Of a DNA stretch of 64,000 bases, positions 42,602-51,554 are shown one piece after another. This DNA comes from Paracandidimonas soli (lineage in GTDB: Bacteria; Pseudomonadota; Gammaproteobacteria; Burkholderiales; Burkholderiaceae_B), in assembly GCF_004342005.1 (NCBI RefSeq), contig NZ_SMBX01000012.1, positions 1-64,000 on the forward strand, given 5' to 3'. Each line of letters starts with the position of its first letter. The first letter of the stretch is position 1. The position numbers and the translations under genes are program-made. Under the pieces are notes generated by a model. It was not told the origin of the DNA. It saw only the letters and a list, made by a program, of their open reading frames with translations, and ran no database searches.

Positions 42602-44260
42602 CTAGCGTACCGGCACGGACTCGTGCACGAGCCTGCCGTCCTCCGATTTCCTGAAACCGATGTGCCGCAGCCAGTTGGCGTCGTCCTGCCGCGGGTGATC
42701 CGTGCGCTGATGGGCGCCGCGGCTTTCCGTGCGCAGCAGGGCGGCGGTCATGATGGCGCGCGCCGTTACCGCCATGTGCCGGGCTTCGATGAGGCTGGCG
42801 ATGTCCGCGGGATTGGCCGCGCCTGCCTGTTCGAGCCGCTCTTCGATGGGGCCGAGCTTTTCCAGGCCGCTCGCCAGCGCTTCTCCGGTGCGCCATATGC
42901 CGGCCGCGCCGGCGATGAGCGTCTGGATCGAGGCCTTGGCTTCCTGCGCGGCTCCGCCGTCCTTTGCGGCTGAACGGGACAAGGCGTCGACCGCGGCTTT
43001 GGCGGCTTCCGCGATGGCCCTGGCATTGCGTTCCGGCCTGTGCTTCGCGGCGTTGCGTCCGGCGACGGCACCGAACACCAGCGTGTCGGTACAGCCGTTG
43101 CCGGCGATGCGGCTCGCGCCGTGCACGCCCCCGCCGGATTCGCCGCCGACATACAGGCCGTGTATGCCCGTCCATCCATCCTGGTCGATGAGGGCGCCTC
43201 CCATGGTGCTGTGGGCGGCCGGCGCAACGATGGGGCTGCGTTCGGCGGGATCGACGCCGGCGGCCCGCAGGCGCTTGCAATGGGATACGTAGCTCTCGAG
43301 CACGTCCGGCGGCAGCACGGTCGTATCGAAGGCGACTCCGCCTTCCGGCAGGCCGCGGCCTTCGTCCAGTTCCCGCTGTATGAACAGCGACATCTTCGCT
43401 TTTTCGATGCCGCGTTCTCCGTGCGGCGGGTTGTAGCGCAGCATGAACCGTTCGCCCTGCGCGTTCCACAGAAGGGCGCCATCGCCGAGCATGGCCGTGG
43501 GCATTTCCATGCCTGCGCATTCGGGCGGCCAGACGGTGACGACGGGTTCGAACTGTATGAACTCCATGTCGATCAGCTGGGCGCCGGCATCGAGCAGCAG
43601 GCCATAGGCGCCCGCCGCGACATCGACGGGATAGGTGCTGCCTGCATAGAGCTGGCCGATGCCGCCCATGGCAACGACGACCGAGCGCGCGTCGATAACG
43701 AGCAGCGAGTCTGTCTGCGGCTTCCACAGCACGGCGCCCCTTACGCAGCCGTCGTCCTGGAGCAGGCGCAGGACTTTGTGGCCGGCGATGGTGCGGATGC
43801 CGTCCTGCTGGGCCTTGCGGACCAGGGAGTCGAGTATGACGCGTCCGGTTCCTTCGGGCACGAACACGGAGCGCGCATAGGTGTTGCCGGACAGGTGGCG
43901 CTGCCGCACCTTGCCGCCTGGCGATACGCCGTTCCCGACCTCGCGGGCGAAGGGCACGCCCAGCGCATCCAGGCTGTGGAAGGCGTCCACCGATTCGTAG
44001 GCGAGAACGCGGGCCAGGCGCGTGTCGTTCAAATGGTATCCGCCCTGCAGCATGTCGGACAGGAAGACTTCGGGCGTGTCCCTGACGTCGACATGGCCCA
44101 GCGGGGCATTGAAGCCGATGATGAAGGGCGATGCGCCCCTTGCCCTGTAGGCCATCGTCACGTCCGCGCCGAGCGCGCGGGCGGCCAGCGCGGCGCGATA
44201 TCCCGCAAGACCCCCGCCAAGAACCAGCACGTCTGTTTGCATGTATTCCACTTCGAACAT
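42602..44260 (-). CDS. FAD-binding protein of the fumarate reductase/succinate dehydrogenase flavoprotein family
   Basis: A 552-residue flavoprotein. N-terminal VLVLGGGLAGYRAALAARAL binds FAD; AAHSTMGGALIDQDG and SRIAGNGCTDTLVFGAVAGR hold the conserved His and Arg of the fumarate reductase active site. The C-terminal helical domain is present. A start at ATG 44242 is also possible. No iron-sulfur or membrane-anchor subunit gene is adjacent, so it may be a soluble reductase or dehydrogenase acting with the acyl-CoA dehydrogenase. Confidence 0.88.
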   Translation of the reverse strand: MFEVEYMQTDVLVLGGGLAGYRAALAARALGADVTMAYRARGASPFIIGFNAPLGHVDVRDTPEVFLSDMLQGGYHLNDTRLARVLAYESVDAFHSLDALGVPFAREVGNGVSPGGKVRQRHLSGNTYARSVFVPEGTGRVILDSLVRKAQQDGIRTIAGHKVLRLLQDDGCVRGAVLWKPQTDSLLVIDARSVVVAMGGIGQLYAGSTYPVDVAAGAYGLLLDAGAQLIDMEFIQFEPVVTVWPPECAGMEMPTAMLGDGALLWNAQGERFMLRYNPPHGERGIEKAKMSLFIQRELDEGRGLPEGGVAFDTTVLPPDVLESYVSHCKRLRAAGVDPAERSPIVAPAAHSTMGGALIDQDGWTGIHGLYVGGESGGGVHGASRIAGNGCTDTLVFGAVAGRNAAKHRPERNARAIAEAAKAAVDALSRSAAKDGGAAQEAKASIQTLIAGAAGIWRTGEALASGLEKLGPIEERLEQAGAANPADIASLIEARHMAVTARAIMTAALLRTESRGAHQRTDHPRQDDANWLRHIGFRKSEDGRLVHESVPVR

Positions 44261-44283
44261 TCATCCAGCTCCTGCACTGGCCG

Positions 44284-44305
44284 GCGGCATTGCGATGCCG
44301 CTTTT
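44284..44305 (+). terminator. Hairpin with T-run between divergent genes
   Basis: GCGGCAT (44284-44290), loop TGCG, ATGCCGC (44295-44301), then TTTT. It has the form of a small plus-strand terminator but sits upstream of the plus-strand LysR gene, so it might stop read-through antisense to the flavoprotein gene or be an operator instead. Confidence 0.35.
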
Positions 44306-44425
44306 CCGTTGATGCGATGGCCGGTGTAAGGGCCGCGATACAGGGAGATGATCCGTCATGGAATCCGCACGGCGCAAGCGATATGAAATTGTTCACCCAT
44401 GAGTATTTGGAATATACTGCCGCGC

Positions 44426-45340
44426 ATGCATTGGCACCTTCCTTCCCTCTCGGCTTTGCGCACATTCGAAGCGGCTGAACGCCACATGAGCTTCACCAAA
44501 GCCGCAGTAGAGCTCAACCTGACGCAAAGCGCGGTCAGCCGCCAGATACGGCTGATGGAAGACTACCTGGGCGTCGAGCTGTTCCAGCGCGTCAACCAAA
44601 GGCTGGCTGTCACGGAGGCGGGCCGGGCCTATGCGGAAGAAGTGCGGCGTGTGCTGCACTCCTTGCAGGAAGCGACGCTGAGACTGATGTCCTACCAGGA
44701 GCAGGGCGGTATTCTGCATATCGCCACACCGTCCGTGTTCGGCGTCAAGTGGCTGATTCCGCGCCTGCATTCCTTCTACAGCAAGCATCCCGACATACTC
44801 CTGAATATAGTCACGCGCAGCAAGCCTTTCGACCTGGAGTCGGAGAAGCTGGATGTGGCCATTCACTGGGGGAACAACGACTGGCCGAACGTGGTGGCGC
44901 ATCCGCTGGTCGGGCGCGAACTGGTGCCGGTGTGCTCTCCCGCATACCTTCAGTCCATCGGGACGGTAAAGGCTCCCGGAGACCTGGCCAAGGCCGCCTT
45001 GCTGCAGCATGCCCGCAGGCCCAACCGGTGGCAGGAATGGTTCGATGCGCATGGCGCGGGCAATGTCAATGCCTGGGCCGGCGCGCGCTTCGAGCATTTC
45101 TATCTCATCACGCAGGCTGCCGTGGCCGGACTGGGCGTCGGCCTGCTGCCCCGCATGTTCGTCGAGGACGAGGTAAAGTCGGGCCGCCTGGTCATGCTGT
45201 TCGACGATGGCTTCGAAGGCAGCGACATCTACCATCTGGTCTACCCGGAACACAAAAGCAACGATGCCAAGGTCGGCAAGTTCCGGGAATGGATACTCAA
45301 GCAGGCGCAAGAGGACGGAACCAAAGGTTCCGCCGCGTAG
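44426..45340 (+). CDS. LysR family transcriptional regulator (GcvA-like)
   Basis: A 304-residue LTTR that starts HWHLPSLSALRTFEAAERHM in the manner of GcvA-type regulators, with helix-turn-helix SFTKAAVELNLTQSAVSRQI and effector domain from about residue 90. ATG 44399 in frame is upstream, but TTGTTC (44389-44394) and TATACT (44413-44418), 18 bases apart, look like a promoter that would place the RNA start close to 44426, giving a leaderless message. Divergent from the flavoprotein/acyl-CoA dehydrogenase genes, its likely targets. Confidence 0.9.
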   Translation: MHWHLPSLSALRTFEAAERHMSFTKAAVELNLTQSAVSRQIRLMEDYLGVELFQRVNQRLAVTEAGRAYAEEVRRVLHSLQEATLRLMSYQEQGGILHIATPSVFGVKWLIPRLHSFYSKHPDILLNIVTRSKPFDLESEKLDVAIHWGNNDWPNVVAHPLVGRELVPVCSPAYLQSIGTVKAPGDLAKAALLQHARRPNRWQEWFDAHGAGNVNAWAGARFEHFYLITQAAVAGLGVGLLPRMFVEDEVKSGRLVMLFDDGFEGSDIYHLVYPEHKSNDAKVGKFREWILKQAQEDGTKGSAA

Positions 45341-45367
45341 CCCGGCGGGCGGTAATTCCCGTGCTCT

Positions 45368-46144
45368 CTATTTGCCGGTCCAGATCGGCCTGCGTTTTTC
45401 GAAGTGGGCGCGGATGCCTTCTTCGTAGTCGCTGGTGCCTTCCAGCGGGCGGCGCAATGCCTGGTCCAGGGCGACGGCTTCATCCCAGGGCAGGTCGGCG
45501 CCCCGATTCACGGACTCCTTGACGGCGGCCAGTCCCAGCGGGCTGGTGCTTTCTATGTCGTGGGCGCATTGCAGCGCGACGGCCATCAGCTCATCCTGGG
45601 GGACGGCGTCCTGCAGCAGGCCGTAGGCCAGCGCCTTGTCGCAGCCGATCCGGTTCCTGGCGGTGAAGAACAGTTCCTTCGCCCGGGCGGAGCCGATCAG
45701 GCGCGGGAGCATGATGGCCGCGCCGCCGCCGGGGTAGGCGCCCAATGTCATCTCCGGCCAGCCGAACTGCGCGCCTTCGGCCGCGTAGCGCAGGTCGCAG
45801 GCAAGCGCCAGTTCGAATCCTCCGCCCAGCGTCCAGCCGTTGATGGCGGCGATCACAGCCTTGGGCGACGCAATGATGGTCTCGCAAAGACGCCATAGCG
45901 CCCGGCTCTGCTCCCATTTCCCTTCGGGCGGCAGCTGACGGCGCTCTTTGAGATCGATGCCCGCGCAAAAAGCCTTGCCCTGGCCGGTGATGATGATCGA
46001 GCGCACGTCGGCGCGGCTTGCCAGTGAGCGAATGGTTTCGCTCATGGTTTCGGCAAGCTCGCGCGACAGGGCGTTCAATGCATCCGGCCGGTTCAGGGTC
46101 AGGACGATGGCGCTTTGCTTTTGTTCAAGCAAAAGTGATGTCAT
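45368..46144 (-). CDS. Enoyl-CoA hydratase/isomerase family protein
   Basis: A 258-residue crotonase. GKAFCAGIDLKERRQ and INGWTLGGGFELALACDLRYA form the oxyanion hole, and FGWPEMTLGAYPGGG carries the first catalytic Glu. The usual second acid near LGAYPGGGA is not present in the ordinary place. Third member of the CoA module around it: Bug receptor gene 34 bases upstream on the same strand, CoA-transferase divergent from that. Confidence 0.9.
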   Translation of the reverse strand: MTSLLLEQKQSAIVLTLNRPDALNALSRELAETMSETIRSLASRADVRSIIITGQGKAFCAGIDLKERRQLPPEGKWEQSRALWRLCETIIASPKAVIAAINGWTLGGGFELALACDLRYAAEGAQFGWPEMTLGAYPGGGAAIMLPRLIGSARAKELFFTARNRIGCDKALAYGLLQDAVPQDELMAVALQCAHDIESTSPLGLAAVKESVNRGADLPWDEAVALDQALRRPLEGTSDYEEGIRAHFEKRRPIWTGK

Positions 46145-46178
46145 GTGGTTTTCCTGAAACGCTTGAGATGCGGGGGCC

Positions 46179-47201
46179 TCAATTGGCCTTGATGCCGGTT
46201 CCCTTGATCACCTCGAGCCACTTGCTGGACTCGTTGCGCAGGTCCCGATCCAGTTCTTCCGGCGTGGAAGACTGGGCCTCGGCGCCGGACTGACGGATCT
46301 GCGCGATGATTTCCGGATCCGCCATGGTCTTCACCAGTGCGCTGTTCAGCTTGGCGATGACTTCCTTGGGCGTGCCCGCCGGCACCAGATAGCCGAAGTC
46401 GCCCGTCACGACGAAGTCCTCGGTTCCCAGTTCGGCCACGGTCGGCACGTCGGGAAGCTGCGGCGAGCGCGTCTTGCTCGTGACTGCCAGGGCCTTGAGC
46501 TTGCCGGACTGGATATGCGGAAGCATGGCGGCCAGGTTCTCGAACGCGACCTGGACTTCTTCTCCGCCCAGCAGCGCAACCAGGCCGGGACCGCCGCCCT
46601 TGTAGGGTACGTGGGTGATATCGACCTTGAATGTGTTCTTGAACAACTCGCCGATCAGGTGGGTCGAACTGCCGATGCCCGCCGACTCGAAGCGCAGGGA
46701 GCCGGGCTTGGACTTGGCCATCTCGATGAGTTCGTTCAGGTTGTTCACCGGCAGGCTGGAATTTGCGACGATGACGTAGGGCAGCGTCACCGCTCGGCTG
46801 ACCCCGGAGAAATCGCTGATGGGATCGTAGTTGAGCGATGCGTACAGGCCCTGGACGGCCGTGTGCGGGATCAGGCTCATGAACAGCATGGTGTAGCCGT
46901 CCTTCGGGGAGCGCGCCGCTGCCGAGGAGCCGATGCTGCCGCCCGCGCCGCCGCGATTTTCGATGACGACGGGCTGGCCCAGGTTCTTTGCCAGAGCCGG
47001 TCCGATGATGCGGGCCAGCACATCGGTGCCGCCGCCGGGCGGGTAGGTCACGATCACTTTGACGGGCGCCTTGGGAAAGTCGTCCGCGGCCAGGCTGGCC
47101 GGAGCGCTCGAGGCCATGGCCGCGAGCATGATTCCCGAGAATGCCGCGCGGCGCATGAAGTTCCTGCGGAACGCCGTCGGTTGCTGAATATTGCGTTTCA
47201 T
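46179..47201 (-). CDS. Bug-family periplasmic solute-binding protein (TTT family), second CoA module
   Basis: A 340-residue Bug receptor from ATG 47201. It has a long N-terminus with RRNFMRRAAF before the hydrophobic core and ASLAADD cleavage. Pocket sequences are VIVTYPPGGGTDVLARIIG and RSPKDGYTMLF, where Lys precedes the loop Asp. Paired with the enoyl-CoA hydratase gene and divergent from a CoA-transferase gene. Ligand likely an organic acid that is then CoA-activated. Confidence 0.92.
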   Translation of the reverse strand: MKRNIQQPTAFRRNFMRRAAFSGIMLAAMASSAPASLAADDFPKAPVKVIVTYPPGGGTDVLARIIGPALAKNLGQPVVIENRGGAGGSIGSSAAARSPKDGYTMLFMSLIPHTAVQGLYASLNYDPISDFSGVSRAVTLPYVIVANSSLPVNNLNELIEMAKSKPGSLRFESAGIGSSTHLIGELFKNTFKVDITHVPYKGGGPGLVALLGGEEVQVAFENLAAMLPHIQSGKLKALAVTSKTRSPQLPDVPTVAELGTEDFVVTGDFGYLVPAGTPKEVIAKLNSALVKTMADPEIIAQIRQSGAEAQSSTPEELDRDLRNESSKWLEVIKGTGIKAN

Positions 47202-47436
47202 ATGCTTATGTCCCCTGTTGTTATACCGCAAGTGCATTTTGCGGCAGCCCCCAGCCCGCCTCAAGCGATGATTCGTCGTCAGGTCATGAGTAAAGCGTAT
47301 GAAGTCGCAGCCGGCAGGCTGGGCGTCCTAAAACTCATCACTGCATGATTTATCGTCGCTTGTTCCCCACCGGCCAAATACTGATAATCGGATTCGGTAT
47401 GGATAATGACTCAACAGTATGGCAGGGCAGGAGTAT

Positions 47437-48651
47437 ATGAATACAAAGAATGAAACCGCGGCCAAGCCGCTGGCAGGCATCAAGGTGGTCGACTTTACCC
47501 GCGTATTTTCGGGTCCGTATTGCGCGATGCTGCTGGCGGACCTGGGGGCCGAAGTCGTCAAGGTCGAAATGCCGGGCTCGGGCGATCCTCTGCGCAGGCA
47601 GGGGCCGCCGTTTCATCATGAGATCGGCCTGACGTTTCTTGCGACGAACCGCAACAAACGCTCATTGACCTTGGACCTGAAGGCGGAAAAGGGCAGGGAG
47701 CTGGCTTTCAAGCTCTGTTGCGAAGCGGACGTCGTCCTGGAGAATTTCCGGCCCGATGTCATGGGACGCCTTGGCCTGGGGTACGAAGCGCTGAGCGCGG
47801 CCAATCCGAAGCTGATCTTCGCTTCCATTTCCGGGCTGGGGGCGGATGGCCCCGACATGAAGGAGGGAGCGTTCGACCTGACGATCCAGGCGCTGGGCGG
47901 CTACATGAGCATCACGGGGGAGCGCGACGGCAAGCCGATCAAGCTGGGGACATCGGCATTCGACATCATTTCCGGAATGAACTGTTACGCCGGCGTGCTG
48001 GCCGCGCTGCTGCAGCGCGGCGTGACAGGCAAAGGCCAGAAGGTGGAGACCAGCCTGCTGGAAGGCGAAGTCGCCTTCCTGACGAATGCCGCGATCGAAT
48101 ACCTGATTACCGGGAGCAACCCCGGCAAATGGGGGTCCGAGCATTCCCAGCAGGCGCCCTACAAGGCCTTCGAGACCGCCGACGGATGGACCGTCATCGG
48201 GGCGGGTTACCAGAATCTCTGGGAAGAATTCGTCAAGGTGCTGGACCGGGAGGACCTGCTGCAGGACGACAGGTTCAAGGACCTGGCGGGCCGCGTCGAG
48301 AACCGGGATGCCTTGTACGCCATACTCGATCCGGAGGTCAGGAAGCACACGACCGGCGAACTGAATGCCAGGCTGAATGCGGCCAAAGTGCCTTGCGCGC
48401 CTGTGAACAACATGGAGCAGGTTTTCAATCACCGGCAGGTCAGGCATCGCAACATGCTTTGCTCGGTGCGGCATCCTGTCTATGGAGACCTGCCCCAGGT
48501 GGGGCCGGCCACCAAGTTCTCGGGTTTCGACATTGCATCGGGATGGAGCGCTCCGCCATTGCTGGGGGAGCATAACGAAACAGTACTCTCCGGATGGCTG
48601 GGGATTTCAGAAGAGGAGATACAGCGCCTGAAAGACGAGCAAGTCATCTAG
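47437..48651 (+). CDS. Class III CoA-transferase (CaiB/BaiF family)
   Basis: A 404-residue family III CoA-transferase: IKVVDFTRVFSGPYCAMLLA, LGAEVVKVEMPGSGD, NKRSLTLDLKAEKGRE and VVLENFRPDVMGRLGLGY. The catalytic Asp is in EGAFDLTIQALGGYM. ATG 47437 is preceded at 3 bases by AGGAG; an in-frame ATG at 47419 is the alternative. It activates an acid with CoA for the hydratase and acyl-CoA dehydrogenase nearby. Followed by a hairpin at 48662. Confidence 0.92.
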   Translation: MNTKNETAAKPLAGIKVVDFTRVFSGPYCAMLLADLGAEVVKVEMPGSGDPLRRQGPPFHHEIGLTFLATNRNKRSLTLDLKAEKGRELAFKLCCEADVVLENFRPDVMGRLGLGYEALSAANPKLIFASISGLGADGPDMKEGAFDLTIQALGGYMSITGERDGKPIKLGTSAFDIISGMNCYAGVLAALLQRGVTGKGQKVETSLLEGEVAFLTNAAIEYLITGSNPGKWGSEHSQQAPYKAFETADGWTVIGAGYQNLWEEFVKVLDREDLLQDDRFKDLAGRVENRDALYAILDPEVRKHTTGELNARLNAAKVPCAPVNNMEQVFNHRQVRHRNMLCSVRHPVYGDLPQVGPATKFSGFDIASGWSAPPLLGEHNETVLSGWLGISEEEIQRLKDEQVI

Positions 48652-48661
48652 GACTTCGGGG

Positions 48662-48687
48662 CGGCGGCAAGCCCGCGCTTGCCGCCG
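48662..48687. terminator. Hairpin between convergent genes
   Basis: CGGCGGCAAG (48662-48671), loop CCCGCG, CTTGCCGCCG (48678-48687): a perfect 10-bp stem 10 bases after the CoA-transferase stop and 26 bases before the convergent Old Yellow Enzyme gene end. There is no T-run on either side, so termination is uncertain. Confidence 0.45.
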
Positions 48688-48713
48688 ATGAGGCGCGCCA
48701 TATCATCCCGCCG

Positions 48714-49805
48714 TCAATACCTGCGCAGCCAATACGCGTAGGAGGGTGGCAGCCACTGCGAGGCGTCGGGCTCTTCCAGCGCGCGTGCGGCGGCATAGGT
48801 CCAGTGGGGATCCGCCAGGTGCCCCTTGCCGATCTGCACCAGGTCGGCCTGTGCATTTTCGATGATCTTGCTTGCGACTTCCGGCCGGCCCATGTTCCAT
48901 GCGACGGAGACCGGAAGCCCGGCTTCGCGGCCGACGCGCTGCGAGATGGGGCCGAGGAACCCGGCTTCCGTCCATGGCACGTTCGCCTGGGGCGTGGAAA
49001 AGCCGACGCTGACGCTCATGAGGTCCAGTCCGCCTCGCTTGAACCGGCGCGCCAGCTCGATGGATTCCGCCAGCGTTTCTTCGTCGCGCCCGTCATATTC
49101 CAGCACGCCGAAACGCACTGTCAGCGGCAGGTTCTCGGGCCAGACTTCGCGCACCGCAGCCAGGGTTTCGCGCAGGAAGCGCGTGCGGTTTTCGAAGCTG
49201 CCGCCGTAGTCGTCGGTCCTCTGGTTGGAGTGCGTCGAGAAGAAGCTTTGCCCCAGGTAGCCGTGCGCGAAGTGCAGTTCCAGCCAGCGGAATCCGGCGT
49301 CGCGGGCGCGCCGCGCCGCGGCGGCGAAATCGGTCTTGACCCTGGCGATATCGTCGATCGTCATTTCGCGGGGGACGCGGTTCAGGCCGCCGCCGAAGGC
49401 GACGGCTGACGGGGCGATGGTTTCCCAGGCGCGTGGATCATCTGCCGGGATGTGGTCGTCACCTTCCCAGGGGACGTTTGCGCTGGCCTTGCGGCCGGCA
49501 TGCGCGATCTGTATGCCCGGCACTGCGCCGGCGGCTTCGATGGATCGGGCGATGGGGGCGAGCGCTTCGGCCTGCGCGTCGTTCCAGAGCCCCAGGCAGG
49601 CGGGCGTGATCCGGCCTTCGGGAGAGACGGCGGTGGCTTCCACGATCACCAGGCTCGCGCCGCCGCGCGCCAGGCTTGCGTAATGCACGCTATGCCAATC
49701 GTTGACGAGACCGTCAGTGGCCTGGTACTGGCACATGGGAGGAACCACGATACGGTTGCGCAGCGCAACGTCTTTCAATGCATATGGCTGAAACAGGGAC
49801 GGCAT
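48714..49805 (-). CDS. NADH:flavin oxidoreductase (Old Yellow Enzyme, YqjM-like)
   Basis: A 363-residue FMN ene-reductase. VPPMCQYQATDG with the YqjM-type active-site Cys, IQIAHAGRKAS with the paired His, and LHFAHGYLGQSFFSTHSNQRTDDYGG-type FMN region (seen as HFAHGYLGQSFFS, then NQRTDDYGGS) are present. It reduces activated C=C bonds of enones or nitro-compounds with NAD(P)H. Divergent from an ArsR gene with a palindrome between, suggesting induction by its substrates. Confidence 0.93.
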   Translation of the reverse strand: MPSLFQPYALKDVALRNRIVVPPMCQYQATDGLVNDWHSVHYASLARGGASLVIVEATAVSPEGRITPACLGLWNDAQAEALAPIARSIEAAGAVPGIQIAHAGRKASANVPWEGDDHIPADDPRAWETIAPSAVAFGGGLNRVPREMTIDDIARVKTDFAAAARRARDAGFRWLELHFAHGYLGQSFFSTHSNQRTDDYGGSFENRTRFLRETLAAVREVWPENLPLTVRFGVLEYDGRDEETLAESIELARRFKRGGLDLMSVSVGFSTPQANVPWTEAGFLGPISQRVGREAGLPVSVAWNMGRPEVASKIIENAQADLVQIGKGHLADPHWTYAAARALEEPDASQWLPPSYAYWLRRY

Positions 49806-49899
49806 GGATGAAACTCCTTGGATAGTCTGGCGGCGGACACCGAAGATCCCGCTTGCCTTGCGGCCGGCTTCGGCATTCTCTTTGATACTATAGTTCGAT

Positions 49900-49913
49900 T
49901 ATATTCGAATATA
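49900..49913. promoter_or_regulatory. Candidate ArsR-family operator
   Basis: TATATTCGAATATA is a perfect 14-bp palindrome in the 143-base gap between the divergent Old Yellow Enzyme and ArsR genes. A related TTCGAT half-site is at 49894-49899. It is AT-rich and dyad-symmetric, like ArsR/SmtB operators. Confidence 0.5.
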
Positions 49914-49948
49914 TAAACAAAAAGGAAATTTGCCGGTATGATTCGCTT

Positions 49949-50251
49949 ATGCGTCCATTCAAACACCCAGCGGCGGAAGACCTGACCCTGGAGCGCCTGT
50001 TCCATGCGCTCAGCGATCCCGTGCGCCTGGATATCGTGCGCACGCTGGCAAGCGTGGAAGAGGCATCCTGCAGCGAGCTGGACGGCGGTCGCCCCAAGTC
50101 CAGCATGTCGCATCATTTCCGGGTGCTGCGCGAGGCCGGACTGGTGCATACGCGGCATGCCGGCACGACGCATATCAATACGCTGCGCCGCGCCGATCTC
50201 GATGCGCGCTGGCCGGGCCTGCTGGCCTCGATACTCGAAGCCTCGGGCTGA
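49949..50251 (+). CDS. ArsR family transcriptional regulator
   Basis: A 100-residue winged-helix repressor. LFHALSDPVRLDIVRTLASV is the ArsR start, and the recognition helix region is GRPKSSMSHHFRVLREAGLV. There is only one Cys (in EEASCSEL) and no metal-binding CxC pair, so it likely senses an organic compound or redox change and not a metal ion. It is divergent from the Old Yellow Enzyme gene, its probable target. Confidence 0.9.
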   Translation: MRPFKHPAAEDLTLERLFHALSDPVRLDIVRTLASVEEASCSELDGGRPKSSMSHHFRVLREAGLVHTRHAGTTHINTLRRADLDARWPGLLASILEASG

Positions 50252-50317
50252 GCCGCCGCGATTCTTTCTTTTTATATGCTTGCCGAGCGCGGCGCCAGGA
50301 TGCGCCGCTCATGGCGT

Positions 50318-51433
50318 TCAGGCGCTTCCGGCCAGCCAGGCCACGCCCAGGTTGACGAGCAATCCGCCCGCGAGCAGCCAGACCGCCAGCAGCGAGGCCA
50401 GCGCCAGCGGCTTCAGTCCGGCCTGGCGTATGGCGGACATGTGCGTGGTCAGGCCAAGCGCGAACATGGCCATGGCCAGCAGCAGTTCATCCAGTACCAG
50501 CAGCAATCCGGTGGCGGCGGCTGGCACGATGCCGGTGGAGTTGATGCCCACCACGACCAGGAACCAGACGGCGAACCAGGGAATCACCATGCCGCCGCGG
50601 GCGCCGGAACCGGATGCCCTCGCGCCGCGCATCAGCACATACGACAAAGCCAGCAGGAACGGGGCCAGCATCATCACGCGCACCATCTTGGCGATGACGG
50701 CGGTATTGGCGGCTTCCGGACTGACGGCGCCGCCTGCCACGACGACCTGCGCCACTTCGTGCACGGTCGATCCGACATAGACGCCATAGGCGTCGGGAGA
50801 CAGCTGGATCCAGCCATGCTGCAGGTTCCACTGATACAGCAGCGGATACAGGAACATGGCCAGCGTGCCGAAAACGACGACGGTGGCGACGGAGACGGCG
50901 ACCTGCTCCGGCTTCGCCTTGACGACAGGTTCGGCGGCCATGACGGCGGCGGCGCCGCAGATGGAGCCCCCCGCGCCGATCAGCATGGTCGTTGCACGAT
51001 CCAGGCCGAACAGTTTCCGGCCGGCCAGGCAGGCCAGCAGAAAGGTGCTGCACAGCATGACGGCATCGATCGCCACGCCCGCCAGGCCCACGCCCGCGAC
51101 GTCCTGGAACGTCAGGCGCAGGCCGAACAGCACGATGCCCAGGCGCAGCAGCCGCTGCTTCGAAAAGGCGACGCCCGGCAATGTCGGCGCGGCGAAACGG
51201 GGATAGAGCGTATTGCCCAGCAGCATGCCCAGCACGATGGCGACCGTCAGCGTGCTCAAGCCGTGCGACTGAAACCAGGGAAAGCGGCTGAGCAACATGG
51301 AGACGAGCGCGAAAGCGCCGGCCAGCAGCAGGCCGGGGACCAGGCGCCATTGCCTTGCGTGGGTGGCCGCGCCTTGTTTGTTGTTTTTGCCGTGGCTGGC
51401 GGGGGCGCCGGTTTGCGATAGTGAGGTGGACAT
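50318..51433 (-). CDS. yeiH: YeiH family putative sulfate/sulfite exporter
   Basis: A 371-residue inner-membrane protein of the UPF0324/YeiH family with about ten membrane segments. Family motifs are RLGIVLFGLRLTFQDV, GAGGSICGAAAVMAAEPVVK, VGSTVHEVAQVVVAGGAV and AMFALGLTTHMS. It has been proposed to export sulfite or related compounds. ATG 51433 is chosen; a longer frame begins at 51469. It is divergent from a LysR gene, the arrangement of yeiH-yeiE in enterobacteria. Confidence 0.9.
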   Translation of the reverse strand: MSTSLSQTGAPASHGKNNKQGAATHARQWRLVPGLLLAGAFALVSMLLSRFPWFQSHGLSTLTVAIVLGMLLGNTLYPRFAAPTLPGVAFSKQRLLRLGIVLFGLRLTFQDVAGVGLAGVAIDAVMLCSTFLLACLAGRKLFGLDRATTMLIGAGGSICGAAAVMAAEPVVKAKPEQVAVSVATVVVFGTLAMFLYPLLYQWNLQHGWIQLSPDAYGVYVGSTVHEVAQVVVAGGAVSPEAANTAVIAKMVRVMMLAPFLLALSYVLMRGARASGSGARGGMVIPWFAVWFLVVVGINSTGIVPAAATGLLLVLDELLLAMAMFALGLTTHMSAIRQAGLKPLALASLLAVWLLAGGLLVNLGVAWLAGSA

Positions 51434-51477
51434 TGGCCGGATGGATGAAGGTTGTTCCCGAGCCGGCACTTTGCGCC

Positions 51478-51536
51478 ATAATCGATTATTAGTAAAACAG
51501 GTTATATGGATATAATAAATCGGTATTTCAGGTTAT
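51478..51536. promoter_or_regulatory. Divergent yeiH/LysR control region
   Basis: A 121-base AT-rich gap. It holds the palindrome ATAATCGATTAT (51478-51489) and a direct repeat CAGGTTAT at 51498-51505 and 51529-51536, 31 bases apart (three helical turns). This spacing suits a LysR tetramer. Sites are proposed from position only. Confidence 0.45.
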
Positions 51537-51554
51537 TAGCTAGTGGGGACCGGC

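Noticed and set aside
42561-44465. Extension of the acyl-CoA dehydrogenase frame upstream to about 44465
   Set aside because: The extension is a frame-shadow of the flavoprotein gene; the family N-terminus begins at 42560.
50289-50308. GCGGCGC/GCGCCGC hairpin as a terminator between ArsR and yeiH genes
   Set aside because: Only 7 bp and no T-run on either strand.
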